Shown piece after piece: positions 1 to 12,095 of a stretch of DNA of 64,000 nt. The stretch's first letter is position 1. Every line of letters begins with the position of its first letter. A program made the position numbers and the translations under genes. The stretch spans positions 3,949,969 through 4,013,968 of the forward strand of contig OZ038326.1 in the NCBI GenBank assembly GCA_964035795.1, read 5' to 3'. This stretch comes from Pterobdella sp. o SKG-2022. Lineage: Eukaryota > Annelida > Clitellata > Hirudinida > Piscicolidae. Under the pieces are notes generated by a model that was not told the origin of the DNA, did not search any database, and worked only from the letters and a program-made list of their open reading frames with translations.

Positions 1-964
1 ACGGGTGTTTTGAAAGAAAATATCTTTTGGAGGTTATGAATCATAAATTCTTTTTTACTTATTGAAATTTTGCTAGCCATATAATTATAATGGTGTATTA
101 TAAAGTAGATATGAGGTACATTACTAAAGTGTTTTTATTAGAAAAAAAATTGTTTTTCAATTTTTTAATTGTACAATAGTAATAGTGAAAACACTGATAT
201 TATCATTCAAAAAACAATAAACAGTACAATCTGTGATGAAAACTTGAATTTTAAAATAGAGTTTTTTTTTATATATTTTTCTTTTTTTATTTATTATTTA
301 ATGAATAGTGTACTTTTAGTAATATTTAATTATGGTTAGTTGCTAAAAGATGTGAAAATTTGAACGTTATAGAGTATGGTTTAAAAAAGAATGTTAATGA
401 CCGATACCAACAAAATGGCGCCAAAGTTTTGATAAAAAATGGCCGTTTTTTAAATTTCAATGCCACTGCATAAGTATAAAATTATTTTGACTCAAATCTT
501 ATTTTTGCATTATACTTCAAGTGCTTCTTTTATCTACTGTTTTTCTTCATTTCATATTGCTCAAATATTAATAAAAAATATTCACAAATTATGCTTTGTT
601 TCGTGCTTTTTCATTAAAAGATATTTTTTTCTATTTCAATATATAAAATATTTTAAACGATTCGTTTTTTCACATCTATAAGTGAAAACTCAAAAATATA
701 ACCAGGCTCATTTTAAAGATCTGAATAGAATATATCAGAGTTGACGATTTCATGAAACATGCTGAAAAAATAAGAAAGTCATAAGCAGAGTTAGAAAATT
801 GACTTCGTCAATGTTATAAATGGTCAAAAAAAACTTATTTTCACCGAAACCTAAAAAAAATACGCTAAGTTATTAGTGAACTTCTTCTACAGTGAATACC
901 TACTGCTTTATAAGTTTCTATCCCCCACTAAAAGTAAAACTTACTGCTGAACCCATATTATATT
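1..964. other. Non-coding AT-rich stretch
   Basis: I see no supportable gene. The sequence is dominated by A and T runs, and the only open frame (460-681, +) is a low-complexity Phe/Ile/Ser-rich string with no splice or domain signal. Confidence 0.5.
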
Positions 965-1060
965 TAAACGAAAGCTTTTTCCGGAGCGGGATTCGAACTC
1001 ACTACTCCTAGTTGCATCAGTTTGTTTTTTAACTGTGTCAGACTAGTAAACTGGATCTTT
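965..1060 (-). repeat. Degenerate tRNA-like sequence with a B-box
   Basis: On the minus strand, positions 1001 to 985 carry GAGTTCGAATCCC, which matches the B-box/T-loop of tRNA genes and is followed by CGCTCCGG. Upstream are an A-box-like TAGTCTGACACAG and a 5-bp stem CAGTT/AACTG. The T-stem has a mismatch and the 5' strand of the acceptor stem does not pair convincingly, so this is probably a tRNA pseudogene or tRNA-derived repeat, not a working tRNA. Confidence 0.4.
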
Positions 1061-1396
1061 TTATAGACCAAGTTATTTTTATCCATAAATAATTTTCTTT
1101 ATACCTTCATGAATGCACATAAAACTACTGAAACTCCGTGTGAAAAAAAAAAAAGAAAAAATAAATATCAAAAAGACTGAAATAAAAGGAAAATGAAAAA
1201 TGGAATGAAAAAAAGGAAGAAAAGGAAATGAAGATATTGATGATAATTAAGATGTTTTATGCTGCATGGCGACAAAAAACCTATTAGAACAAAAATATAC
1301 AAGTGCCGACGTTTTGAGTCTAAATCAAGCAAGGTCTTTGTTAAACAAAATAAAACTCAAAAAAGTAATTATATTGGTCGAGATATTAATTAAAAA

Positions 1397-2468
1397 TTAA
1401 TTGAGAATATAGAAATAAAACAAAGAATTTTTTAAATTATATAAATTAATGTATAAGGAAACTACTTTTTGTAAGGGAGAAAAGGTATTTAGCTTCCCGA
1501 AGAATTCTGTATTCCGCTTTGTTTTATTAACCTTTATTATAGTATTTTTATTATCATTCCTATCTTTATTTTCATTAATAAAAGCGATTCTTCTGCTATT
1601 ATTGCTACCGTTGTTCATATGAGGAATTTTTTCACAGTTAAAAGTGAGTTTTATGTTATAACGATTATTTTTTATTTTTATCGGACCATCAAATTGCCTG
1701 GAAACTGCGGTTTTTTTATGTGTATTAAACGACGAATTATTTTCTATTTTTAAATCATTCCCACTCGAATTGTCTGGATTATTTTTGAGCTTATTTAAGT
1801 TATTTTTGAGCGCATTCATATTAAAATTTTCTGTACAAGCTCTTGGTTGTTCTTTTATTCCTTTTATAAAAATTTTTTCATAAGCAATAGAGTTTTTTTT
1901 GTTTATTTTTTGGCTGAAATTTGTTTTATTGTTAGGCTGATAATAGACACTTCGACTTTTGTCTGTTGTTTTTATTCGTCTAAAATTTTGTTGTTGTTTT
2001 GGTATTAAATTTTCACCATTTTTATTTCTTATAAATATTATTTCAACATGGTCTCTTTTTGTATTTTCTTTATTCAAATGTATTGTGAATAAATTTCTAA
2101 ATTTATTTGGCGTTTTTTCTATATTCCTTATAATTCGTTTATTAAAATACACTTTTTCTTTGAGATTCAAGTAATTTTTATTCATCAAAAACGAGTATGT
2201 TTGTCGACTGTTTTTCAAACGTTTGGATAGCAAAACTCTTGTTAGACTCACTGCTTTCTTTTTCAATTTAGATCTTTTGACAATTTTTGAACTTTTTGCT
2301 TCGTAAATCTTGTTTCCGGGAAGTTTTTTATGAATCTTCGAAAGATTTTCTTCCATTAGACTTTTATTAAACCAGTAAAATTTTTTAAATTCTAAAGGAG
2401 AAATTGTTTTGCATTTTTTTTTCTCCATCAGCTCAAGAGTCAATGTATAAGCATCAGGCATAGGGTAT
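1397..2468 (-). CDS. Last exon of an unrecognised Lys/Asn-rich protein
   Basis: An open frame of more than 350 codons in DNA this AT-rich is very unlikely by chance. It is preceded by a good acceptor (ttcacag before ATACCC) and opens in phase 2, reading YPMPDAYTLTLEL and then SPLEFKKFYWFNKS. After about 50 residues the protein becomes basic and low in complexity, rich in Lys, Asn and Ser, without membrane segments. It ends in a stop at 1397. I do not recognise a family. The start phase fits a donor at the end of the exon at 4905-5063 (AG joined to A), so the two probably belong to one gene whose upstream exon near 11.4-12.1 kb has a transmembrane segment. That linkage is inference. Confidence 0.6.
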
Positions 2469-4897
2469 CTGTGAATGTAACATGAAGCTTTGATTGAATG
2501 GTATTGAAATCATAAATAAAATTTCAACTCAAATAAATCAAACATATAGTTTTGACTAAAACCTCAGATTTAATTGAATTTTATTTTACCTTGAATAAAT
2601 AGCATTGCAACTTGAAAAAGACAAAATTCTATATTAGATTTTAACTTCGAAATGAGATTTTTGGATACTTTCAATATAAAAACTATTTTAAATTTCATTA
2701 ATTTTTATACAATATTCTTCCAAAAACTTCAATTAGAAATAATTATATCATAGTAAAAAATAAAGTTATATTTGTTCCAATAACATAAAAGAAATTTCAA
2801 ATCTACTTCATTTTTTCAACACCATAACACCCTCTAGCTCAATTGTTGTGTACATTTTTTCTTAAAGAAAGAAGCCTGATCAAAATATTTTATAAATGTA
2901 ATTCCTAGTTAAAACGAAGTCTTAGAGATAAATTCTGTACTTCAAACTTTTCTAAAAGTTACAAGTTTTATTTTTCCCCGCCCATACAATTCTCACGAGG
3001 AAAGTGTTCAATAGTAATAATGTAACTGATTTTGGCAATGGTAACAGAAATTTTGTAATAACAAGGAACCATGAAAATTAATATAACTCTTAAAATTTTA
3101 ATATTTTCTTAAAGAATTAGACTTCAGAAAACATATATACTCCATACGCGTTTGAATTAATGTTTGGAAAATTTCTTCACAAAATTATATTTTAAAAGCG
3201 CATCTTTTTGAAGTTAGATGAAAAATTTGGAATAAATAACAGGTGAATAAAATGCAGAAATTATTCAAACAGCTTTGCTGCATATAAAATAGGTCCAAAT
3301 ACTAATGGTTGCTATTGATGGCTGAAAAAGTGCAATTTTGCAATTCAAGCCTGAAAACCAGGTTAAATGTAGCAGTAAAAGCTAAATTTTAACTAGTAAG
3401 AAAATTCAAGCTAACGTTTTATGATAAGGCTAAATTTATCAAAAATTATAGCTGGATTCTCAATAAATGTATTAAAAATTTTTCTTATTTGGTGTTTTTC
3501 GTTAAAAAATATTGGAAAAAGAATACATACGATGTCTCTGAAAAGAAAAATCATATCAAAAGATCATTCTTTGAGAGAAATTTCTAGAAAATGCACACAA
3601 AGATTTAGTTGAAACCCCAATAAAAACTATATTTAACAATAATTAAAATGCTAAAACAAAAAATTTATCGCAAATGGTTTTTGATCACTTTTCCTATAAA
3701 AAAAAAAACATTGAAAAAAGCCATCTAATATATCATCCTTAACAGTGGAATTATCACCCTTTCCGTTCACAGTAGCTATCAAAAACTTGAAAAGTTTCGG
3801 GTTTTGTTCACAGTTAGAAACAAAAGGCTTTATGATTCGCATGATATAAAAAAGTTAGTACAGGCTGCATGACCATATTTTGTAACATAATAACAACTAT
3901 GCAACTGATAAAACCGAAATCAATTCTCTATATCCATACAGGCGAGTTGTTGGAAAAATAAAAGTGAAAAATTGTCAATCTTTGAACACTTTATATCTAT
4001 ACAGAAAAAACTCGGAAAGCTTTGGATTAATATAATTTTTGATACAAAAAAGAAATGAGATCAAGTCGAGTAAAATTTTTAAGACTTTTTACCGGTAAAA
4101 ATATAAAAAGCTACTGTAACAAGTCTTTTTTCAAAATGAACAATTCTTTTGGTTTTTGAATAAATCGATTTGAACCTAAAACTTCATTGACTAAACAGTA
4201 CAAAGCTTTTTGCAAGTTGAGTTTACTTCATAAAAATTTGTATACTTGATAATGTAAGTTAGACATACGAAAAGCTTTGAGTTAATAAAAGTGTTTGATT
4301 TAATGCGTTTTAATAATAGGATAATTTAGTTATCCATGAAAAATAAATCACCTAGCGCGTAACTAAATCAAAATTATTTTTTCATTAAAAGTATCGTTCT
4401 AATAAGTTTAAAATCATTTTGAAAGTTATAGTTAGAAAATTTTGAGGCTTTCGTAATGCTAATAGAGTGGCTTCAAAACGTCGTGAATTTTTATATAGGC
4501 AACGTTGTATGTGTCTTTCTGTAGCCCAGTTTATACAAAGAACTTCGCAAAATATTCGATATCAAAACACATTAAAGAAAATTTACTGCGACTGGGCGTT
4601 ATAAAATTGAATATAAATAGATATAAATAGAAAAATAAGAGCCTGGAAATTATTATGGAGAGAGAGACCTAAAAATCTCTAATTTGTATTTAGGTCCATT
4701 TTCCTAAGATATGATATTTAAGCCACATCGGAAAGCTGTTTTAATAAAATTCAAATTAAAATGGCTTTGAGTCGTTTTAATGTTAGGCATAAATAGCTTA
4801 TTACTGTAAGCTTTTTGAAAATATTCCAAAGCCACATTATATCTAAAATAAAAACTATTTCCCACTCATCGATACTATAAGATTTTCAAACACATAC
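2469..4897. other. Probable intron / AT-rich spacer
   Basis: This is mostly featureless AT-rich sequence between two minus-strand exons. It holds one copy of the dispersed repeat listed separately (3419-3560). A minus-strand frame at 3651-3842 (63 codons, with stretches such as NGKGDNSTVKDDILDG) looks mildly protein-like but lacks a convincing pair of splice sites. Confidence 0.4.
3419..3560 (+). repeat. Dispersed AT-rich repeat, copy 1
   Basis: It begins ATGATAAGGCTAAATTTATC, continues with AAAAATTATAGCT and ends near ATACATACGATGTCTCTGA. The same order of blocks occurs at 15113-15250 and 60101-60220. In the third copy the first block is also present in inverted orientation, forming a hairpin. 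Confidence 0.5.
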
Positions 4898-4904
4898 GCC
4901 AAAC

Positions 4905-5063
4905 CTGCAAAACATTTGTGTAACATTTTGAAAAAACGGGTGCAACTCTTTCATTTGAGCACTGTTCATCACAAATTCATTGTCGCCCACATGAGTCACA
5001 TCCTCAAACGTTGGCACGATGTTTGAAGAGCTCATTCCTATGTTCAACCTAATACCAGAAGTT
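4905..5063 (-). CDS. Internal exon of unrecognised minus-strand gene
   Basis: The exon is bounded on the minus strand by a strong acceptor (poly-T then cttcag) and by either of two donors: GCAG|gtttgg, ending at 4905, or GGC|gtatgt, ending at 4898. It reads TSGIRLNIGMSSSNIVPTFE, then DVTHVGDNEFVMNSAQMKEL, then HPFFQNVTQMFCR. Base composition is clearly richer in G and C than the flanks, and two N-x-T sites (NVT) are compatible with an extracellular position. With the first donor its end phase fits the exon at 1397-2468. I do not recognise the domain. Confidence 0.6.
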
Positions 5064-5173
5064 CTGAAGAAAAAAAAATCAAGGGGAGAATCGGGAGAGA
5101 AATGCTTGGTGGAGAGACTGTTAGAGGAGTGGAGGTTCTCCCAGAATACATTACGGGATATGCTCACTTTCAA

Positions 5174-6780
5174 CCCTGTTTAATGTGATGTAGTGTTGTA
5201 TTGGTGAAGGGGTGTTTTGATCAAGAACTAACTAGGGGTATGAAACTAACTTTGATCAAAAATATTTTCAACTCAACAACATGAAATGTTATGCAAAAAT
5301 ACAACTTTATTAGAAACACCTATTATTTAAAAATATCACGTTATTGGGTGGAACAAAAACAATGATATATGTATACAAATATTTTTTTTTAGTATACTAT
5401 TTTATATTATTATATATTATTATTATATAAAAATGCCATGTTATGAAAAAAATAAAAAAAATAAAAATAAGAAAATTTAATTATTAATTAAAAACTACTA
5501 CCAAGGTATTCATAATATATTAATAATAAAAATGAAAACCAGTAGCAAAAATAACATAAAACAACAAAGAAATAAAAAAAAGTAAAATGTTATTTGAATT
5601 AGTTTTACTTTTTTTCTTCTTTGGTGGCTTGTATCGTTTTTCTGTCAATGAAAAATTTAAATTGGAAAGTCATTTTGGTATATTGCTTTTTTGAACTTGA
5701 AACTTCGAGCCGTGTGTAATTTATTTTTCCGTATTATTAATTCAGTTATTTTTTCTTTTAAACATTTTTCAAATTATTTTCTTAGCGATATTTTTTTTTT
5801 TACTTTTTTTCTCGTTTTTCATTTTTTCTTTCATTTTTTGTTATTTACATGTTTTTATTTCATTAGATTTTGTAGTTATGTTGATGATTTTGATTCATAA
5901 TCCAAAGAAGTTTATTTTATTATTTTTAAATGATTCTTTTATCCATAGTAGTTCAATAATTTTTTGAAATAGACATATACTCTTGAATGATTTATAATTC
6001 CAATCGATATTTCCCTACTTTATAATTTTCAAGTTTTGAAATGAATTTCAACCTTAGAACTCCAAAAAATGTAAAGGTATAAATACATTTTGCACTATTT
6101 ATTTTTCCACTGTTAAATCACATAACACTGCAAAAAAATTGATGGACAAAAAAATTTGTTTCTACAAAAAGCTCAAATGTGACAGAATATATAGGTATAA
6201 ATTAAATAAGTCTAAGTTTAGTTTAGTGAACCAACCCGCATAGGTCAGTATTTAAAAACACGCGTAATTTCTCAAAAGTATAAAATTAATTCTCTAATTG
6301 ACTGGAAAACTCTGGAAATAATGCAATAAACGAAGTGGTTTTAAAAATCACTAGTTTGAATGCTGTAACTTGAAATATGACTAAAATTTAGAAATGACTT
6401 GAAATTAATTTGGTTTCTATGAGTATTTTTAATTCTCAATCTTTTTAGTAAGCCGACAACTTTTTTTACAGATTCATAAGTTGATTAACAAAAAAAAACA
6501 TATACAGCTTCAACTTAGTGGCAATAAATAAGTGGGATTCAATTTATGAAGAAATTTTTTCAATCAAAATTTTTTTTATTGACAAATTTTTTATTGGAAA
6601 AACTTCGAGTTTTGAGAATAGACCTTATAAAGTATTCAAAATTTAATAACTTTTGAAAGTAAATTATCAAAAAAAGTGTTAGGCGGTCGTTAGAAACGTG
6701 TGTATAAAACATAAATTTGTAATTTTGGTGCTAAGTTTATGTCTTTAGTTGTACCGACGTGTTTTTAACTAGATAAATAA
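5174..6780. other. AT-rich spacer without supportable gene
   Basis: Long A/T runs and short frames only. The plus-strand frame at 5691-5900 is a Phe-rich low-complexity string and is not credible as a gene. Confidence 0.45.
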
Positions 6781-6782
6781 TC

Positions 6783-7047
6783 GAAAGTGTATATTACCGT
6801 GTGTTTCTTTTGTCGCATAGAAACCGAAACACGCTTAGCGACAACCTCACAAAAAAAAGATTTGGTTGAGGGTCAATAACAAAAAAAAATAAAAAAAATT
6901 ATTTGTATGAGTAATAAAATTTGTTAAATAACATTTATACATTATTTTTTTATTTATTTTGTTATTGATCGTCAACCAATCAAATATTTTTTTGTGAGAT
7001 TGTCGCTATGTGTGTTTCGGTGCTGCTGTGAAAGACAAAATACACTG
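6783..7047. mobile_element. Fold-back (MITE-like) element
   Basis: The left arm (about 6783-6880) and right arm (about 6960-7047) are inverted copies. Both contain ACCGAAACAC, TAGCGACAA and CTCACAAAAAAA in the same order, and both reach a GTGTAT-like outer end and a GTCAATAAC/GATCAATAAC inner end. The arms differ by point changes and small gaps, so the element is not young. No reading frame lies inside. This is typical of a non-autonomous DNA transposon. I could not identify a clean target-site duplication. Confidence 0.65.
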
Positions 7048-8639
7048 AACGACTAAATAAAAATATCATTCAAAATCTAAATAGGAATTTTAAAAACGTT
7101 GAAATTTTGTTTCTATTTTTCAAATTTTTGCTGATTTTCAGTATTTAATGAGGTATTCAATGGTTTAAAATTCAATAAAATTTTTTAAAATTGAAATTTA
7201 TTTTTAAAGTACCCTGGAAATTGAAAGCAATAAAAATGCACAGCAATTTCCAATCCAATTTTAATTATATTTTTGGGTGTTTCATAATAGAAATTATCGA
7301 AGTCTAAGTTGAAAAATTATTCATAAAAATGACAAAAAATATGTAGAAATGGCTTCACGCCGTATGAATAATTAAATATTGGCACTAAATATAAAATTAC
7401 ACTACCTAGAACAAAAATTACATTAACAATTACATAAAATTAATTTATTTTCTCAAAATTAATCTTTGGGGTGAATTTCTGTAGGTGTCAATTCTCATGT
7501 TTATTTTGTTATTTTTTATGCACATTTCTATGTTATCTTTATTTGTTAACTTTATCATTTATTTTTAAAAATTATTTTGTAACTAGTCCATTTGACAGAT
7601 TTATTAGTTATTGTTTTGTTTCATGAACACCCCTGCATTTTGGCAGTTTCATGCTGTTAGTGTTTCCGTTGCTTCCAGTATTTTTCTTATCTAGAATATT
7701 CTTTTTTACTGGTTATAAGTAACAGCTGATTAAAGTTAGCTAAATGAAAATGAATTGGTGTGCTGTGTCTTCAAAAAGTCATTTTGCTTAAATGAAGTAT
7801 TGAGTTTTTTTTTTGTGTTATTACTAGCGTCTGATGGATGAGTGAAAAAATAGGCATACAACAGTAAAAAAAATGTGAATTTCATGTTTTGTAGTAAGTT
7901 TTCACGATACTTGAGTTGATATTGCACAAACAACTTCATGAGCTTGTTAAGTAAAGAAAAATATTCAATTTTCAATTGAATTCAAACTCAATATGTTTTT
8001 ATATAAAATTTTCGAAAAATTAACTTTTAAACTTTTCTAAATCCCTGCATCATTCAATTTTGAAATGTTCAAGAATTTTAGATTTTTCTTTGAAAACAAT
8101 TTTAAATATAAAAATTTGAATTTTTCTTTTTAACGATCAACTTATGTATTAATTTCATACGAATATAAAACTAAAACATTTAAACAACAAACCATTAAAA
8201 AACACCCCAACATCCCAACACCCATGCTTAGAATTTTAAAAAAAATTTTTGATTGAAAATGATGCAAACAGTAAACAAAAAATTAAACACTGTAAAGGAC
8301 TCATTAGCAGAAAAACTAAAAAATATCTTCAAAAAAATCTTCTCAAAAAACAGTTCAAAACATTAATTTAAATCAAAACCTCAAAAAATAAATCTCAAAG
8401 TTTACATATATTACATCAAAATTTAACAGCATCTGGTCGCCAATAGTATTTTAATTCATCAAGCTTGCATAAGATACTGAGTATAAAATGAAAAATCAAA
8501 AAACGATATTAACATTGAAACCTGCTTTCTACACTAAAAGGCATAATATGCCATTCAAAAGCACATAAAGAAAAAAAATGATTTTATTCCATCCTAAAAT
8601 AGCACAAAAAATTATTTTTTCATACGCAGTTTCTGCAAA
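7048..8639. other. AT-rich spacer without supportable gene
   Basis: No frame with splice support was seen. The minus-strand frame at 7736-7975 is AT-rich and lacks recognisable motifs. Confidence 0.4.
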
Positions 8640-8990
8640 TTTTCTCACACTTCTTCATCAACCATCTATCCACCCGTATACCAAAAAATGACTACTTTCT
8701 ATCTTAATCCTTAATAATCTATTTCTGAAAATATCTACTTATTCAAATAGCCATCTAACTAACCCACTATCTAACCAACCGTCCACTTATTATGTAACCA
8801 TTGACCCACCATTCAACCATCTAATCAACAACCCACCTCAAACCAACATACATCCATTTACCTAACCACGCATCTACCCAACCACGCATCTACCCAACCA
8901 CGCATCTACCCAACCACGCATCTACCCAACCACGCATCTACCCAACCACGCATCTACCCAACCCCCCATCCACTTAACAAACTGTTAACT
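8640..8990. repeat. Degenerate CCAT/CTAACC-rich tract
   Basis: A C-rich, G-poor tract of loosely repeated CCATCTAACC-like words surrounds the perfect tandem array at 8865-8960. It looks like an eroded simple repeat and not coding sequence. Confidence 0.6.
8865..8960. repeat. Six perfect copies of a 16-bp tandem repeat
   Basis: The unit ACCACGCATCTACCCA occurs six times without a mismatch, directly head-to-tail with no spacer. Perfect identity inside a degenerate tract implies recent expansion of one word. The absence of spacers rules out a CRISPR array. Confidence 0.9.
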
Positions 8991-10470
8991 TTTTTTTAAA
9001 ACAATCTATCAATACTCTAAGCTATCCTACCATCTTATTTCTTGTTCTTTTTTCATCATCTAACGTGACTTTGTAACCTCGTCCATCTACCTTTCCTAAT
9101 ACTTCAAGCCCTAACCACCCATCATGAATCTGCCGATATTTTTTAAAATGAATTTTAATTTAACACTTTTTTTTTTATTGAAAATTTTGGTTACAAAATG
9201 TGAAGTACTTTTTTTAGCTTAAGCATTGGGGTATTTTCAATAAAAACTCCAGTTGCTAGGTAGACAAAAAGTGATTCTAATGAGATAAAAAAAATTCAAT
9301 TTTAAAAAATAGGATTTCCAAATGAAAAGATTTAACTAAAAGTACAAAAAACACTGATTATACTCAAAAATAAACAAAGTTTGAATTTTTCAGCGGCTAT
9401 CTTCGGTAGCCATACAATGCAACAGCATCATTTGCTTTATGATTATATTTTTTTTTATTTTTTAAACTTCAAAAAAAGCTAGTTTTTAGATAATTTTCTT
9501 TTCAAAAACTATAATTTCCGATATGTACAACTTGTCCCCATAAGCCAGTGTAAAAGTATTGAGAAAATTGTTTACAATGGTAGCTAAGAATTCCTTCAAA
9601 TCGAAGTTCAAAAATCTAAATATATTCAGATCAAAAATTTATGGAATAGTTCTTCTAAATTATTACTTTTCAATTTTTATTTCTTTAATAGAAATTCTTT
9701 CGATAATATTAATAAAGTACAAAACTCGACGCTAGAACTCATTACTGCGACCGACTCAAATCAATAATCAGCCGGAGAGGTGATTTGAGGCAAGAATTAT
9801 ATAAAATAATGAAATGAAAACTATTTTTAGAATACTTTAACAAAAAAACTAATTCTGTGGTGATGAATCAGTTCACAAAGTTAACTTAAAAAGAAAATCG
9901 ATTCAAACTATTAACTTGAAATATTAAAAGTAAAAATAATCAAAAATTTTAAATTTAAAAAAAATTGAAATAATAGGCACTAATAACAAAAAACGAAAAA
10001 TTCTGTAGAAATAACATAAGTTTCATATTAAAAGAATACCATCAATTGAAATAGTAGCTTAAAAAAGCCAATGTATATTATCAATATTAAAAGCTGAGAA
10101 TTATTGCAACTTCATTGAGATTTTTTGTTCAATTCTTAAAGCTTGATTCGTTCGTTAAATGAAAGTCAAACAATCATTCGATTGAAATTAATTGAACGTT
10201 GAAAATATAGAAAATAGTTGATTAAATATTTAATTGTGTTTTATGATCTTTTTGTTTTAACTGCCATTTTGAGAACACAAACTCTTAATAATACTGTTTA
10301 TTTGGTTTACTTGTCCTAAATACTCTAAATTTATAGATAAAAATTTGATCTTGTCGATTGTTTCGACTGCTTAAAAATGTTGAAAACTACAGTGCTGATA
10401 GAAGAATGATGTTGATGATGATGTTAGTGCTTTTACCAATAATGAGCTCAATACAGGGATGAGATAATAC
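8991..10470. other. AT-rich spacer without supportable gene
   Basis: There are no convincing exons. A slightly GC-richer patch near 9720-9790 reads KSPLRLIIDLSRS on the minus strand before a possible gtaatg donor, but no acceptor could be found upstream of it. Confidence 0.35.
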
Positions 10471-10526
10471 CGATATTTGCATGCAAGGTTCGCTTGTTGA
10501 TTTCTTCTGTTTGCTCTGAGTTGGCG
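10471..10526 (-). CDS. Candidate small exon of the minus-strand membrane-protein gene
   Basis: The minus strand has an acceptor (aattgaacag) followed by 56 nt of GC-richer sequence and a donor ATCG|gtatta. One frame reads ANSEQTEEINKRTLHANI (phase 2 to 1); another reads PTQSKQKKSTSEPCMQIS (phase 1 to 0). The second fits the phase-1 end of the exon at 11429-12077, but then a further unseen exon is needed before 5063. This is suggestive only. Confidence 0.3.
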
Positions 10527-11428
10527 CTGTTCAATTATGTTTCAAAATTACTTTGAAGCGAAGATTTTTTTCTCAAAAATTAATAAAAAAAAAATGAAAA
10601 AACCTTAATCTTACTAATTTTATCTCAAAATAAAACCGCGAAAGAACTGTTTTTATTGATAATTCTTAAGATTTATTGGCACTTGAAAATATCCAACTTT
10701 AATACAATATTTTTTCTCCGATCAAAACTTTCAAAATACAATTTTTTTTTGAATTTTTATTGCTTATCATTTCAATTTTGAGTTTAGTTGATAAGAATCT
10801 CTCGACAGTACTTCATAATCGTTTTTGAATAATTTCATTCAATTTATACGCTGTATTGTCTGTACAAATTTTTGGAGATTTTTGAGTCAAAAAAATAATG
10901 AAAAATTCAAAAAAAAATTAAAAAACACAATTTTATTTAAATATTTCTACATTTTAAATTCTATTCCACTTTTACCTGTTTCATTCAATCCATAATTTTT
11001 TACATTACAATAAAAAAAAGCTACTTTTAGCTTTTTGAAGAAATCACTGTGAAAATAAACAATGAAATTTATTGAATGTTGAAAATGCATCCGCCACAAA
11101 TACTAAAGCAGGTTTTAAAAGTGAATTTGTTGCTCAAGCATCGCCAACGCTTGTCTTGTTGAAAAAGACACATAAAAAATTTTTTTTGTCTTTATTCCAA
11201 ATTTTTTAGTTCTATCGATAAAATATAAAAGGACAAGTGCGTTTAAGATAAGTTTGTAAAAAATAATGTATTTTGAACCTCGTGGATAATCTTTTATATC
11301 AATGAAACAACGCATTTATATGTTTTTGATCAAAACGTTTAATTTTAATCACGAAAAGTTGGAATCAATGAATGGAACCAAACGTAAATGTATCAAAATT
11401 TTAAAGTTCTAACCTTCGTTTATCTTAC

Positions 11429-12077
11429 TCTCAAAGTGAAAAAATTCGCTCTGAGGCCCTAAATTAGCTGGATTTGTGTTTGATGTGATTGGAGGAAATG
11501 AAGAAGATGTTGATAAGCCCAATTTAGGATTTCCATAAAAAGTTGAAAAATTTTGCGTGAAAAAAAGAAACATAGAAGAAGGTGGAGCATAAAGATGAGG
11601 TTCAGATGAATCATCAACAGATGGATAAGATGAATATAAAACAAGGAGTGTGACTTGAACCACAAGCCAAATAGATAGAGTGAAGCAGATTAGACTAATT
11701 GAAACCACCCAAGCACGCAATGCTGGTTTGGGTGGGATTTCTGGTGAGAAGGGCAACGGTAAATGGTCGGGTCTAAAAGATGTTTTACAGGCAGGTAACC
11801 CCAAAGCTTTAGTCGATAACTTTTGAGGTTCGTCCGTTGAAGTAGTGTTGTGTAGGTTTGATTTTTTGTTTGCAGTGTTCATCAGATTATTCTGAGAATT
11901 CATGAAAAACTTGGACAAGCTTAAGTTTTTAAATGATGGGGTTTGGACGTTGGATTCAAACTCAAAACGTTGAGGCTGGAATTCCGATATCAAATCTATT
12001 GGAAAACTTCTATCACCATGCGGTACTTTGTTTTGTTTTTCAATTTTCTGACGTTTCATTTTGTGTTTGATTATCCT
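11429..12077 (-). CDS. Exon encoding a single-pass membrane segment, unrecognised protein
   Basis: An acceptor (cattttttcag) opens the exon at 12077, the first in-frame ATG is at 12059 (MKRQKIEKQNK), and a donor GAGA|gtaaga ends it at 11429. The predicted chain is about 180 hydrophilic, basic and Ser/Asn-rich residues up to PPKPALRA at the membrane edge, one hydrophobic helix (WVVSISLICFTLSIWLVVQV), then a Ser/Pro/Asn-rich stretch with N-x-S/T sites. Basic residues before the helix favour a cytoplasmic N-terminus (type II). Downstream exons probably include 4905-5063 and 1397-2468, although the phases show at least one exon is missing from my model. No family recognised. Confidence 0.6.
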
Positions 12078-12095
12078 CTGAAAAAATGGCGTCAT

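Noticed and set aside
8865..8960. Possible CRISPR array
   Set aside because: The repeats are directly adjacent with no spacers, in a eukaryotic genome; it is a simple tandem repeat.
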